Positions 15,610 to 25,711 of a stretch of 64,000 nt of DNA are shown here, piece after piece. Made by a program: the position numbers and the translations under genes. Origin of the DNA: G963664115 sp965216035. GTDB taxonomy: Bacteria; Acidobacteriota; Terriglobia; 20CM-2-55-15. The notes under the pieces are model-generated. The model saw only the letters and a list, made by a program, of their open reading frames with translations. It was not told the DNA's origin and did not search any database. Each line of letters starts with the position of its first letter. The first letter of the stretch is position 1. Location of the stretch: NCBI GenBank assembly GCA_965216035.1, contig CBDCFM010000021.1, positions 1,341,701 through 1,405,700 on the forward strand, in the 5' to 3' direction.

Positions 15610-16917
15610 ATGTCCAATTTTATCGACAGAACCATTGCCGTCGGCCTCCTTGCCGTCCTCGTCCTGACGGCTCTGGCCCACGGCGCGGTCGAGCCCTGGT
15701 CGGTGGGGCTCTTCGAGATGCTGCTGGTCGGGCTGCTGGCGCTTTGGGCTGTGAAAGCGGTCGTCGACAAGCAACTGAATGTGACAATCCCGACCGTGAC
15801 GTTGCCCATGCTCGCGCTCTTGGCGCTGGGTGTGGTCCAGAGCATCGCGTGGACGAACAATCTGGGCCAACGGGCCGGCCTCTCGCTCGACATCGATGCG
15901 ACGCGCGCATCGGTTCTCGTCCTCGGTTTCCTGATCCTGTTCTTCGTCATGGCCGTGAACTTCTTTGGGACGCATGAACGCATGCTTCTGGCCGCGAACG
16001 TCTTGACCTTCTTTGGCGTCATCCTGGCAGCCTTTTCGCTCATCCAGCACTTCAACCTCAATAGCGAGTTCATAGGTCCGTTCGTCAACCGAGCTCATTT
16101 CGCAGGCTGCATGGCGATGCTGGCGCCGATCCCTCTCGGTTTGATCCTGGCCGGAGTGCGGCACGAAGCGCGCATCCTCTATGGCTTTGCGGCAGCGCTG
16201 ATGGGCACCGCCGCGATCGGCTCCTTTTCGCGCGGCGGCGCGGTCAGTCTGGTCCTTGCTCTGGGCTTCATGGCACTGGTCTACTCGCGGTTGCACGGGG
16301 GTCATCGAAACTCTTCGCGGGCCGCAAAGGCCGCCCCAATCGCGCTGGCCGGCGGGGCGATGCTGGCAGGTTTGTTCTGGGTGGGCGCGGCACCGGTCGT
16401 CGATCGATTCGGCGACTCGATCGACCAGTTTGTCGAAAGAGGGACCGCCGATGTTCGCAGGGCCGAGATCTGGCAGGGGACGGCTGGTATGATCCACGAG
16501 TTTCCCCTGATGGGTGCGGGCCTGGGCGCCTTCACAACGGTGTACCCGACGTACACGGTCGAGGACACGGGCCTGCTGATGACCTACGTTCATAACGACT
16601 ACCTTCAAGTGCTCGCCGACAGCGGCGCCCTCGGCGGCCTCATCGCGTTGTGGTTTCTCATTATCACCGTGACCACCCTCTCTCGTGCGATCCAATCAAG
16701 CGAGCCAGTCACCGCCGGCCTGTCACTTGCGGCCGCGACCGGAATGTTCGCGATCGCGGTCCACAGCATCTCTGACACGCAACTTCAGATTCCATCGAAC
16801 GCCCTGTTGTTCTTGTTCCTTCTGGCCATCGTTTCGACGGTGGACCAGCCTACAGGGATCGACGGCATGTGGAACGAGGCCCCGGAAGGACCCGCACCGG
16901 CCCGGCGGTGCGGGTGA
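15610..16917 (+). CDS. O-antigen ligase / Wzy-type polymerase family protein
   Basis: 435 residues with about 11-12 predicted membrane segments. The large loop typical of the Wzy/WaaL (PF04932) family contains RRAEIWQGTAGMIHEFPLMG, GLGAFTTVYP and the hallmark VHNDYLQVLADSGALGGLI; the earlier GSFSRGGAVSL is also characteristic. These proteins polymerise lipid-linked repeat units or ligate the finished glycan. In a locus with Wza- and Wzc-like genes and no WaaL partner, polymerase is the likelier role (inference). It follows the TPR/CBM gene by 70 bases on the same strand. Confidence 0.85.
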   Translation: MSNFIDRTIAVGLLAVLVLTALAHGAVEPWSVGLFEMLLVGLLALWAVKAVVDKQLNVTIPTVTLPMLALLALGVVQSIAWTNNLGQRAGLSLDIDATRASVLVLGFLILFFVMAVNFFGTHERMLLAANVLTFFGVILAAFSLIQHFNLNSEFIGPFVNRAHFAGCMAMLAPIPLGLILAGVRHEARILYGFAAALMGTAAIGSFSRGGAVSLVLALGFMALVYSRLHGGHRNSSRAAKAAPIALAGGAMLAGLFWVGAAPVVDRFGDSIDQFVERGTADVRRAEIWQGTAGMIHEFPLMGAGLGAFTTVYPTYTVEDTGLLMTYVHNDYLQVLADSGALGGLIALWFLIITVTTLSRAIQSSEPVTAGLSLAAATGMFAIAVHSISDTQLQIPSNALLFLFLLAIVSTVDQPTGIDGMWNEAPEGPAPARRCG

Positions 16918-17043
16918 GCAACGAGGCGAGCCCGTGCGTTCAGAGTAAGAAGATAATCGGATCGATTCAGGTCGAAAACGTTAAGAAATGAACTTCTCAC
17001 CAAGAACACCAGCGACACACCTACAGTACCGGGAGCATATTCA

Positions 17044-18060
17044 ATGATCCGATTGTTCACTCTCGCTCTCCTGACATCGGCACTTTCGCCGGTCGGACTC
17101 TGGGACCAAGGCTCGCTCCCCGCGACGGAATCCCAACCACTGCGCGTCTCCGCAGGCGACAGCTCAGGGTCCCCCATCGTCGTGTCCCCCGAAGAGGACT
17201 ACCGCATCGCCCCAAGCGACGTTGTCGAGGTTTACGTCCTCCGCGCTCCGGAGCTGTCCCTCGAATACCGGGTGAACGCAGCGGGAACAATAGAAATGCC
17301 ATTTCTCGGGCGTGTCGAGGCCCGGGGAAAAACCGTGGAAGAGCTAGCCGCAGATATTGCCGATGGCCTGAGAGACGGTGGCTACCTGGTGGACCCCCAG
17401 GTTTCCATCCTCTTCAGCCAGATCAACCGGAGGTTCTTTATTCAGGGTGCTGTCCGGCAGCCGGGCGTCTACAACATCGAAGGGCGTCCGACGCTGCTCG
17501 AGTTGATTTCGATCGCCGGCGGGCTCAACGGGAGCTACGGCGGGACCGCGTTCATCATCCGCAAGGTGACGTCCGGAGTCGCTCGTTCACTCCCACTGCC
17601 GCTGATCGATGACGGAACAACGCCCGAGGCCCACCCTGGATACGAGCTCGAAAAGGCCAACATCAACGCGCTGCTTCGCGGCGAGTTCACCGAGAACGTA
17701 GCGATCAACCCCGGCGACATTGTCCATCTCCCCGAGGCCGACGTCTTCTTCGTGGCCGGAGAAGTCAACGCCCCCGGCTCGTTTTCGCTGGCCGAAGGCA
17801 CGACGCTCCGCCAGGCGATCTCGCTAGCCCAAGGAACTAGCGCCACGGCTTCCCCCGGCAACGCAGTGATCTTTCGCGAAGACGGCGGCGACAAGGTTGA
17901 AATTCCGATCGATGTCTCCGCCATCATGCGCGGCCAGGAAGAGGACCTCCCGATTCTTCCCAACGACATCGTCGTCGTCCCGAACAGCACGCTGAAGTCG
18001 GCCTTTCTCCCGGTCGTCAACGCCTTCGGCAGCGCCGCCGCATGGGGAGTTTTCCGGTGA
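17044..18060 (+). CDS. Wza-like polysaccharide export protein (poly-export and SLBB domains)
   Basis: 338 residues with a hydrophobic N-terminal stretch but no lipobox cysteine. The poly-export domain runs from about residue 55 (YRIAPSDVVEVYVLRAPELS, VNAAGTIEMPFLGRVEARG, VDPQVSILFSQ). SLBB domains follow (FFIQGAVRQPGVYNIEG with LLELISIAGGL; and VFFVAGEVNAPGSFSLAEG with LRQAISLAQG). Wza-type proteins form the outer-membrane channel for exopolysaccharide. It pairs with the Wzc-like kinase encoded 86 bases downstream. Confidence 0.9.
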   Translation: MIRLFTLALLTSALSPVGLWDQGSLPATESQPLRVSAGDSSGSPIVVSPEEDYRIAPSDVVEVYVLRAPELSLEYRVNAAGTIEMPFLGRVEARGKTVEELAADIADGLRDGGYLVDPQVSILFSQINRRFFIQGAVRQPGVYNIEGRPTLLELISIAGGLNGSYGGTAFIIRKVTSGVARSLPLPLIDDGTTPEAHPGYELEKANINALLRGEFTENVAINPGDIVHLPEADVFFVAGEVNAPGSFSLAEGTTLRQAISLAQGTSATASPGNAVIFREDGGDKVEIPIDVSAIMRGQEEDLPILPNDIVVVPNSTLKSAFLPVVNAFGSAAAWGVFR

Positions 18061-18146
18061 GTTGCAACTTGCGTTGAAAAAAACAGAACTGCAGGGCGTT
18101 CTATGACCGCCCGTACTTCTTAACCCTCAACGCTTTGAGCAATTAA

Positions 18147-20501
18147 ATGTCAGACGAACAACCTATTCCACGGCCCGGCCCAGCTTCGCGGCCCCTACCC
18201 GCGCCGAAGGCGTACTACCCGTCACCCGTTGGCTACAACGATCTCGATCTGCCACCCTATGGCGGCGACGACGAACTCAACCTGCGTAGCCTGTGGCGTA
18301 TCGCGCGCAGGCGGCGCTGGATGATTGCGGGAATTGCGCTCATCGTGACGACGCTCGTCACCATCGATGTTTACCGGACCAAACCCCGGTATGAATCCAT
18401 CGCGACAATCGAAATCGGGCAGCAGAGCGGCGCCATCGTCAACGGCGGCGAAATTCTCTATCAAGAGTACGATCCGCTCTCTGTGACGCTGAACACGAGC
18501 GAGGTCGTCCTGACCAGCGCGCCGATGCTGGAGGACGTCGTCGTTCAACTTCGGCTCGACGAAAGCCCGGCCTTCCTCGAAGTCAGCGAGCGCCGCTCGG
18601 TCCTGGAGTTTTTGAACGAGATTGCCGGAAAGATCCAGCAGGACGACGCCCCTCCGGCGCCCCGCGTGTTCACGGGTACGGTAGTCAAGACCCCGATCGA
18701 AGCCGACCGAATTCCCGAAGAAATCGAACGCCTGGCGCCCTACGTCGGCATCATCGAAGACGGGCTCCGCGTCCGGCCCATCCCCGATACCCGGGTGATG
18801 ACGGTGGCCTTCACGCACACCGATGCCTCAATCGCGGCAGCGGTTCCCAACGCGATTGCCGAACGCTTTGTCGAGACCAGCTTCGACAAGAAGATCGAAG
18901 GCTTCGCAAATGCTTCCGAGTGGCTCGACCGCTCGACACGCGAGCTGAAGGCCAAGATCGAAGTGTCCGAACAGTCGTTGGCCGACTACATGCGGACGCA
19001 CAATATCTACGCGCTCGAGGGCCGCGAAACCCTCATTATCGAAAAGCTCTCAGCGCTGCACGACCAGGCGACCCGGGCCGCGACCGACCGCATCCTGAAG
19101 GACTCACTCTATGAGCAGGTGCGCCAGGGCCGCGTTGCCCAGATTCCGGAAGCCTTCGCCGACCCGCAAACGGCCGAACTCCAGCGCGGCCTCGGTCAGC
19201 TGTCGATACGCGCCGCGGAACTGGGCGCGACCTACGGCCCCAGTAACCCGCTGATGATCGAAGTCAACCGGCAGATGACAGAGATCCGCGATCAGATTGC
19301 GGCCAGCCGCACGATGCTCGAGGAAAAGCTCCGGGCCGATTACGGACGCGCTGTCCTTGACGAAACGGCGCTCGCCACGGCGCTCGGCGAAGCCAAGACC
19401 GAAGCGGCCGAGGAGAACCAGAACGCCATCCAGTACAGCCTTCTCAGCCAGGACGTGGAAACATCGAAGGCCCTCTACACCGAGTTTCTCCAGAAGACCA
19501 ACCAGGCCTATCTCGAAGTCGCGCAGCAGCAGAGCAACATCCGCGTAATCGCCCCGGCACGCGTTCCGAGTTTACCGGTCAGTCCGAACCGGCCGCGGAC
19601 AATCCTGATGGGTCTCATGGTGAGCCTGTTTGGGGGCATGGGCCTCGCATGGGCTTTGGAACGCTTCAACGATTCGATTCGGAGCGTGGACGACGTCCTG
19701 CGGCTCACCCAGCTTCCGGCTCTGGCGGTCATACCGTCGATCAAGAAGAATCATGCCTTGCTGAGCACCGAAGTCCGTGCCATCGGCACAGGGAGGAGCC
19801 TCTCGTCCGAAATTCAGCGCGGGCGGATCATGGAATTGGACGGGCGGTCGCCCTCGGCCGAAGCCTACCGCGCATTGCGGACGGGGCTCCTGCTGTCCAC
19901 GGCGGGAAGCCCTCCGAAGACTATCCTGGTGACCTCGGTTCGCAAGGAAGAAGGGAAAACCACGACAGCCACCAACACGGCCATCTCTCTTGCCCAGCTC
20001 GGAGGGTCCGTCCTGTTGGTGGACGCCGACCTGCGCAAGCCCTCGATCCACGACATCTTCACGATCTCGGCAAACTCAGGGCTTTCGAACTATCTGGCCG
20101 GCAACCTCGATGCCAGTGGATTCAGCAAACACTCGCCCATCGATAACCTGAGCGTAATCCCGGCCGGTCCGCTGCCCCCGAACCCTGCGGAGCTGCTCAG
20201 TTCGGACAGAATGAAAGTGTTTCTGGAGAAAGCGTCCGGCCGCTACGATCACGTCATCCTTGACTCGCCCCCGATGGGAAGCGTCACCGACCCGGTCGTC
20301 CTCTCGACGATGGTGGATGGCGTCATCCTCGTCGTCCACGGAGCGAAGAATTCGCGCCAGGCGGTCCAGCGGGCCTGCCACGAACTGGCGGCCGTCGGCG
20401 CAAAGATTTTCGGTATCGTCCTGAACAACGTTGACCTCAAGCGGGAAGGGTATGAGGATTATTATTACTATTCCTCCTACGAGCGTTACGGTGACAACTG
20501 A
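18147..20501 (+). CDS. Wzc-like chain-length determinant / BY-family tyrosine autokinase
   Basis: 784 residues. The N-terminal Wzz part starts with a first membrane helix (WMIAGIALIVTTLVTI), followed by a long periplasmic coiled region with the GNVR-like segment. A second helix (TILMGLMVSLFGGMGLAWAL) precedes the cytoplasmic kinase. Kinase motifs: Walker A in RKEEGKTTTATNTA (about 597), Walker A-prime VLLVDADLRKPS (about 622) and Walker B VILDSPPMGS (about 702). The C-terminus carries a tyrosine cluster, EGYEDYYYYSSYERYGDN, for autophosphorylation. It controls polymer length and export together with the Wza-like protein. Confidence 0.93.
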   Translation: MSDEQPIPRPGPASRPLPAPKAYYPSPVGYNDLDLPPYGGDDELNLRSLWRIARRRRWMIAGIALIVTTLVTIDVYRTKPRYESIATIEIGQQSGAIVNGGEILYQEYDPLSVTLNTSEVVLTSAPMLEDVVVQLRLDESPAFLEVSERRSVLEFLNEIAGKIQQDDAPPAPRVFTGTVVKTPIEADRIPEEIERLAPYVGIIEDGLRVRPIPDTRVMTVAFTHTDASIAAAVPNAIAERFVETSFDKKIEGFANASEWLDRSTRELKAKIEVSEQSLADYMRTHNIYALEGRETLIIEKLSALHDQATRAATDRILKDSLYEQVRQGRVAQIPEAFADPQTAELQRGLGQLSIRAAELGATYGPSNPLMIEVNRQMTEIRDQIAASRTMLEEKLRADYGRAVLDETALATALGEAKTEAAEENQNAIQYSLLSQDVETSKALYTEFLQKTNQAYLEVAQQQSNIRVIAPARVPSLPVSPNRPRTILMGLMVSLFGGMGLAWALERFNDSIRSVDDVLRLTQLPALAVIPSIKKNHALLSTEVRAIGTGRSLSSEIQRGRIMELDGRSPSAEAYRALRTGLLLSTAGSPPKTILVTSVRKEEGKTTTATNTAISLAQLGGSVLLVDADLRKPSIHDIFTISANSGLSNYLAGNLDASGFSKHSPIDNLSVIPAGPLPPNPAELLSSDRMKVFLEKASGRYDHVILDSPPMGSVTDPVVLSTMVDGVILVVHGAKNSRQAVQRACHELAAVGAKIFGIVLNNVDLKREGYEDYYYYSSYERYGDN

Positions 20502-20621
20502 AAGACCGGCATCTTACTGCGGGGGCGGTCTATGACCAGCTTACAATTCGAAAACCGATGAAGATGAATTTGTACAAGCAACATTGGTGCACAACCTCCT
20601 TCGGTTAGTCCCGGACGTTTC

Positions 20622-22427
20622 GTGTATATCCTCGGCATCAATGCCTACCACGGCGACGTGTCGGCCGTGCTCATCCGTGACGGAAAACTTGTCGCCGCCC
20701 TCGAAGAAGAACGCTTCACGCGCATTAAGCACGCGACCGGCTTCCCGACTGAGGCGATCCGCCGCTCCCTTAAAATCGGCGATATCGACGGCACGAAAAT
20801 CAATGCCGTCGCGATCAGTCGTGATTGGCGCGCCAACCTCACAAAAAAGGCAGCTTTCGTTCTGACAAACCGCCCGGGTCGGACTCTGGTTCGTGACCGC
20901 GTCCGAAACCTCCGCAAGGTCCACAAGCTCGAAGGCCCGCTCGCACACGCACTCGATCTCAAACCGGCGAACCTCCCAAAAATCCACCGTGTTGAACACC
21001 ATCCAGCCCATTTGGCGAGCGCATTTTTCGTCTCACCGTTCGAAGACGCTGCGGTCTGTGCGATCGATGGATTCGGCGACTTCGTCAGCACCTCGTTCGC
21101 AAAAGGACAGGGCAAGCGGCTTGACGTCTTTCGAAAGGTCTACTTCCCCCATTCCCTGGGAATGTTCTACACCGCCATCACCCAATACCTTGGTTTTCCC
21201 AGTTTTGGTGACGAGTTCAAGGTGATGGGGCTTGCACCCTACGGCGAACCTGAATTTGTTCGTGAACTGAGCCAACTGGTCCATCTCGAAAAAGACGGCC
21301 TCTTCAAACTCGATCTCAAGTACTTCCGACACGCGACGGAAGGCGTGGAGATGGAATGGGAGCAAGGGTATCCAACACTGGGCCGCGTTTTCTCTGATAA
21401 GTTGGAAACGCTCCTCGGACCTGCTCGAAAGAAGAACGATCCTCTGACCCAGCGTTGCGAAAACATCGCCCGTTCCCTCCAGGCCGTGTATGAGGATTGC
21501 GCGTTTCATGTGCTGAATGCCCTTTGGGAACAGACCCGTTCCCCGCGCCTATGTCTGGCTGGAGGTTGCGCGATGAACAGCGTCGCGAACGGAAAGGTGA
21601 GGTCGCGAACCCCATTCGAAGACGTCTACGTCCAGCCAGCTGCCGGGGACAACGGTACGGCGCTCGGCGCCGCCTATCACGTCTGGCATCAGACGCTCGG
21701 TAATCCCAGAACGTTCGTTATGGATCACGCCCTCTGGGGCACTGCCTATCCAGACGCCAACATCGCAGCGCTTCTCAAGCAGAATGGCATCAACGACAAT
21801 GACTTCAACGTCATCGAGCTCCAGAATGAGGACGAAACCTGTCGTCATACGGCTGCCCTTCTGGCCGAAGGAAAGGTGGTTGGCTGGTACCAGGGACGAA
21901 TGGAATGGGGCTCCCGTGCCCTGGGGAACCGGAGCATCCTGGCCGACCCGCGACGCGCCGACATGCGCGACCTGATTAACGCCAAGATCAAGTTCCGCGA
22001 GAAGTTTCGGCCCTTCGCGCCTTCGGTTCTGGAGGAAGACGTCGGCAACTATTTTGTCGATCCGGCCGCCGATCCGTTCATGCAGCAGGTTTACGCGGTG
22101 CGGGAGGAGAAGCGTGCCCAGCTTCCTGCGATCACGCACCGAGACGGCACCGGCCGGTTACAGACTGTGAACCGAGAACAGAACACCCGCTATTACAGGC
22201 TGATCCAGGAGTTCGCAAAACTCACCGGCGTTCCTGTCGTCCTGAACACGAGCTTCAATGAGAACGAGCGCATCGTGGACACGCCTGAACAGGCCCTCGA
22301 TTGTTTCCTGCGCACGAAGATGGATGCGCTGGTCGCAGGGAACACCGTGGTGCTGAGGTTAGCCGCAAGGCGAAGTCCAGACGAGGTCGAGTCTGCCGCA
22401 GTCACTCCGGAGAGCGTGGAGGCCTAA
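20622..22427 (+). CDS. NodU/CmcH-family carbamoyltransferase
   Basis: 601 residues from a GTG at 20622. The N-terminal domain has the ASKHA-like start YILGINAYHGDVSAVLIRDG and the EEERFTRIKHATGFP motif that binds carbamoyl phosphate or adenylate. VEHHPAHLASAFF holds metal-binding histidines, and SLGMFYTAITQYLGF and GDEFKVMGLAPYG follow. The C-terminal domain carries the LAGGCAMNSVANGK, GAAGDNGTALGAA-like and GRMEWGSRALGNRSILADPR signatures. The family transfers a carbamoyl group to a sugar hydroxyl. Here it would decorate the glycan. It is followed after 14 bases by asnB. Confidence 0.9.
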   Translation: MYILGINAYHGDVSAVLIRDGKLVAALEEERFTRIKHATGFPTEAIRRSLKIGDIDGTKINAVAISRDWRANLTKKAAFVLTNRPGRTLVRDRVRNLRKVHKLEGPLAHALDLKPANLPKIHRVEHHPAHLASAFFVSPFEDAAVCAIDGFGDFVSTSFAKGQGKRLDVFRKVYFPHSLGMFYTAITQYLGFPSFGDEFKVMGLAPYGEPEFVRELSQLVHLEKDGLFKLDLKYFRHATEGVEMEWEQGYPTLGRVFSDKLETLLGPARKKNDPLTQRCENIARSLQAVYEDCAFHVLNALWEQTRSPRLCLAGGCAMNSVANGKVRSRTPFEDVYVQPAAGDNGTALGAAYHVWHQTLGNPRTFVMDHALWGTAYPDANIAALLKQNGINDNDFNVIELQNEDETCRHTAALLAEGKVVGWYQGRMEWGSRALGNRSILADPRRADMRDLINAKIKFREKFRPFAPSVLEEDVGNYFVDPAADPFMQQVYAVREEKRAQLPAITHRDGTGRLQTVNREQNTRYYRLIQEFAKLTGVPVVLNTSFNENERIVDTPEQALDCFLRTKMDALVAGNTVVLRLAARRSPDEVESAAVTPESVEA

Positions 22428-22441
22428 TCCAAACGATTGCC

Positions 22442-24250
22442 ATGTGCGGCATCGCTGCCATATTTTCCTACAACAACGGCCCCCCGGTCGACGAGCGGGA
22501 ACTTCTTCGGATCCGGGATCGAATGACTTCGCGCGGTCCGGACGGAGCAGGAATGTGGGTATCTGAAGACCGCAGCGTGGGCCTCGCGCACCGGCGTCTG
22601 GCGATCATCGACTTATCCCCTACCGCCGACCAGCCGATGACGGACGACTCGGGAGTATTCACGATCACCTTCAACGGTGAGATTTATAACTACAAAGAAC
22701 TGCGGCGAGAACTCAAAGCTCGTGGTTACCGTTTCCGGTCGACGAGCGACACCGAGGTCCTCCTCCACCTCTACGCGGACCGCGGCGTGAAGATGCTCGA
22801 CGATTTGCGAGGCATGTATGCGTTCGCGCTCTGGGACCGGCGGAAGAAGTCTCTGTTCCTGGCGCGCGACCCTTTTGGGATCAAACCTCTCTACTATGCC
22901 GACGACGGTCACACGTTCCGTGCGGCCTCACAGGTGAAAGCATTACTTGCTGGGGGTGCTGTGGACACCGGAGTTGATCCTGCGGGTCACGTCGGATTCT
23001 TCCTTTGGGGGCACGTGCCGGAACCGTACACGCTTTACAAGGGCATCCGTTCCGTCCCCGCCGGGAGCTTCGTTTGGCTCGAGGCTGGCAAATCTAGACG
23101 TGTGGAAAGCTTCCTGAGTATCTCAAACGTTTTCACTGAATCGGTTCATGCCGGAAAAGACGATGCCGAATGGAACCGTCAACAGGCAGATGCCTACTCA
23201 ATCTCAATCAGAGACTCCCTACGTAATTCGGTTCGCCACCACATGATTGCCGATGTGCCGGTCGGCATTTTTCTTTCATCAGGCATTGACTCGACCACGA
23301 TCGCATCACTGGCGGCGGAAGAGGGCAGTTCACTGCACACCATCACTCTTGGATTCGAAGAATACAAGGGCACTGAAGACGACGAAGTGCCCCTGGCTGA
23401 GGAAACTGCACGATGCCTTGGGGCCCGTCACGAAACGGTGTGGATTACTCGCCAGGATTTCGAAGAGAAACTCGAGCATCTTTTTTCAGCGATGGATCAG
23501 CCTTCGATCGACGGTGTCAACGCATACTGGGTGAGTCTGGCTGCTCGACGAGCCGGATTGAAAGCCGCGCTGTCCGGTCTTGGCGGCGACGAGCTCTTCG
23601 GGGGCTACCCGAGCTTCCACCAGATACCACGCGTGGTCTCCGCGCTTCGGCCGTTCCAGTCCCTACCAGCCCTTTCGGAAGCGTTCCGGTCGGTCATCGC
23701 GCCGGTCTTAAAACGTTGGACCTCACCTAAATATGCGGGCCTCTTCGAATACGGCGGGACGTTCGCCGGCGCATATTTGCTCAGACGCGCTCTGTTCATG
23801 CCGTGGGAGTTGCCGGAGATCCTCGATCCCGATCTCGTGCGCGAGGGCTGGCGGACGCTGGCAGCGCTCTCTGCTATCGAGACGATCACAGCAATTCCCG
23901 ATTCTCCGCGCTCTAAGGTTGCGTGCATGGAGTCCTGCTGGTACATGCGAAACCAGTTACTTCGAGATGCAGACTGGGCCGGTATGGCGCATTCTGTCGA
24001 AATCCGCGTGCCGCTGGTTGATCTGGAGCTGGTCCGGACGGTCGCCCGCTCGGTCGGTGCCGGATGCGCTCCGGACAAGGCTACCCTGGCCGCCGCCGCC
24101 CTGTTCGGCGCGTCACAGGCGCTGCTCGGCCGACCGAAGACCGGGTTCAAGGTGCCCGTCCGGGACTGGCTCCTGACTAAGGACCATGGGACTACGCCCC
24201 GTGGACTTCGCGGATGGTCGCAGGTTGTCTATGGGGCGTTTGCGGCGTGA
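22442..24250 (+). CDS. asnB: Glutamine-hydrolysing asparagine synthase-like amidotransferase
   Basis: 602 residues. The ATG at 22442 is chosen because it puts the nucleophile Cys at position 2 (MCGIAAIFS), as the class II glutaminase needs. The glutaminase domain shows RGPDGAGMWV, HRRLAIIDLS and TFNGEIYNYKELR. The synthase domain has the ATP pyrophosphatase loop SSGIDSTTIASL (about 279), GFEEYKGTEDDE and LGGDELFGGYPSF. In polysaccharide loci such proteins often amidate a carboxylated sugar or precursor rather than make asparagine for metabolism (inference from context). The stop overlaps the GTG of the next glycosyltransferase as GTGA. Confidence 0.88.
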   Translation: MCGIAAIFSYNNGPPVDERELLRIRDRMTSRGPDGAGMWVSEDRSVGLAHRRLAIIDLSPTADQPMTDDSGVFTITFNGEIYNYKELRRELKARGYRFRSTSDTEVLLHLYADRGVKMLDDLRGMYAFALWDRRKKSLFLARDPFGIKPLYYADDGHTFRAASQVKALLAGGAVDTGVDPAGHVGFFLWGHVPEPYTLYKGIRSVPAGSFVWLEAGKSRRVESFLSISNVFTESVHAGKDDAEWNRQQADAYSISIRDSLRNSVRHHMIADVPVGIFLSSGIDSTTIASLAAEEGSSLHTITLGFEEYKGTEDDEVPLAEETARCLGARHETVWITRQDFEEKLEHLFSAMDQPSIDGVNAYWVSLAARRAGLKAALSGLGGDELFGGYPSFHQIPRVVSALRPFQSLPALSEAFRSVIAPVLKRWTSPKYAGLFEYGGTFAGAYLLRRALFMPWELPEILDPDLVREGWRTLAALSAIETITAIPDSPRSKVACMESCWYMRNQLLRDADWAGMAHSVEIRVPLVDLELVRTVARSVGAGCAPDKATLAAAALFGASQALLGRPKTGFKVPVRDWLLTKDHGTTPRGLRGWSQVVYGAFAA

Positions 24251-25371
24251 ACCTCCTCGTTCTCCTGACTGACGCCTACGGGGGGCGGGGTGGGATCGCA
24301 CGGTTTAATCAGGATCTGCTGGGCGCCCTCTCGACGTTCCCCGAAGTCGACTCCATACGGGCCTTTCCACGGGTGAAGCCGATCGACGCAACGTCCATTC
24401 CGTCCAACGTGGACTATGAGGTATCAGCCGCCGGAAGCAAAGCTCGCTACATCCGGCACCTGGCACGCCACCTGATGCGATCTGAGCATTGTGATGGCGT
24501 TATCTGTGGTCACCTTCATCTCTTACCGCTCGCGGCTTTAGCTGCGCGGCGTTCTCGCGCGCCTCTGATCCTGATCATCCATGGGATCGAAGCGTGGACG
24601 TCCCCAGCGATTTCGATGTCGAGACTGAGTATTTCCTCGGTCACGAAGTTCGTGTCCGTCAGCGAATTCACGAAAGGGCGATTCCGCGAATGGGCACCGC
24701 TCAGCGAAGAGCAGGGAGTAGTCATTCCGGATTGCGTCGACTTGTCACTGTTCAACCCGGGGCCGAAACCCAAGTATCTCCTCGAGCGCTATGACCTCTC
24801 GGGAAAGGTCATCCTGACTCTTGCCCACCTGCGATCCTCGGAACGCTACAAGGGAATTGACGAAGTGATCGACGAAATGCCCGCGTTCCTAAAAGAGATG
24901 CCCGACCTGATTTATTTGATCGCAAGCGATGGTGACGATCGCCTGAGGTTAGAAGCGAAGGCGAACTCGCTGGGCCTCGGGCAGCACGTAAAATTTACCG
25001 GGTATGTCGCAGAACACGAAAAATCTGACCACTACCGCATCGCCGACGCATTTGTGATGCCGGGCCGTGGGGAAGGCTTTGGCATCGTCTATCTAGAGGC
25101 AATGGCCTGCGGGATCCCTGTTGTCGCGAGCACAGCCGATGCGAGTCGCGAGGCAGTACTTAACGGGAAGCTTGGTCTGTTGGCAAGTCCCGACAAACCT
25201 CTCGAGATCAGGACTGCGGTCAAAGCAGCATTAGAACGCGAGCACATTGTACAGGAAGGCCTCGAGTACTTCGGCAACGAGAGCTTCGTTTCACGTTGGC
25301 ACTCAGTCCTCAGCGACTGTCTAACCGGCGTCTCCCGCTTTTCGCCGACCTTCTGGATTCCGTCGCCGTAG
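24247..25371 (+). CDS. Family 4 glycosyltransferase
   Basis: 374 residues from a GTG at 24247 that overlaps the asnB stop, so the two are translationally coupled. A GT-B fold is indicated by the N-terminal NLLVLLTDAYGGRGGIARFN, the central VSEFTKGRF and VIPDCVDLSLFNPG, and the C-terminal donor-binding E-x7-E in GRGEGFGIVYLEAMACGIPV (about 274). KVILTLAHLRSSERYKGIDEVI is the usual start of the second Rossmann domain. It transfers a sugar from a nucleotide donor onto the growing lipid-linked unit. Donor and linkage cannot be read from the sequence. Confidence 0.9.
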   Translation: MNLLVLLTDAYGGRGGIARFNQDLLGALSTFPEVDSIRAFPRVKPIDATSIPSNVDYEVSAAGSKARYIRHLARHLMRSEHCDGVICGHLHLLPLAALAARRSRAPLILIIHGIEAWTSPAISMSRLSISSVTKFVSVSEFTKGRFREWAPLSEEQGVVIPDCVDLSLFNPGPKPKYLLERYDLSGKVILTLAHLRSSERYKGIDEVIDEMPAFLKEMPDLIYLIASDGDDRLRLEAKANSLGLGQHVKFTGYVAEHEKSDHYRIADAFVMPGRGEGFGIVYLEAMACGIPVVASTADASREAVLNGKLGLLASPDKPLEIRTAVKAALEREHIVQEGLEYFGNESFVSRWHSVLSDCLTGVSRFSPTFWIPSP

Positions 25372-25389
25372 TTCGCGTGCCTTTGATGG

Positions 25390-25711
25390 ATGCGGGTTCT
25401 CCACACGATTGCTAGCACGCGAACCGATCACGGGGGGCCTTCCCGCAGCATTCCATCCCTGTGCGACGTTCTTTGCGGCAACGAGGTTCAGGTTGCACTA
25501 GTAACTGCGGCACCGCCTGACGGCATCCAATTCAACATCCCTTCGAAACGAGTCCAAACGCGTGTCGTGGAGGAACGTAATGGGATCGGAGCACATGTCG
25601 GAAATCCGTACCGTTTTTTCGAAGTCCTACAGAGAGAGGCGCGACAGTGGCAACCCGAGATCATTCATGACCATGGCGTATGGTTGCCAAGCCACATCGC
25701 TTCGGGATTGA
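25390..25711 (+). pseudogene. Family 4 glycosyltransferase, truncated by an insertion sequence
   Basis: About 107 codons of a GT-B enzyme N-terminus survive: MRVLHTIASTRTDHGGPSRS, VVEERNGIGAHVGNPYRFFE and EIIHDHGVWLPSH, the last being the acceptor-side His-Asp-His region. The gene then runs into the left end of the IS256-type element at 25712. No C-terminal domain follows the element, so the donor-binding half is missing from this window. It starts 18 bases after the previous glycosyltransferase. It is very likely inactive. Confidence 0.85.
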
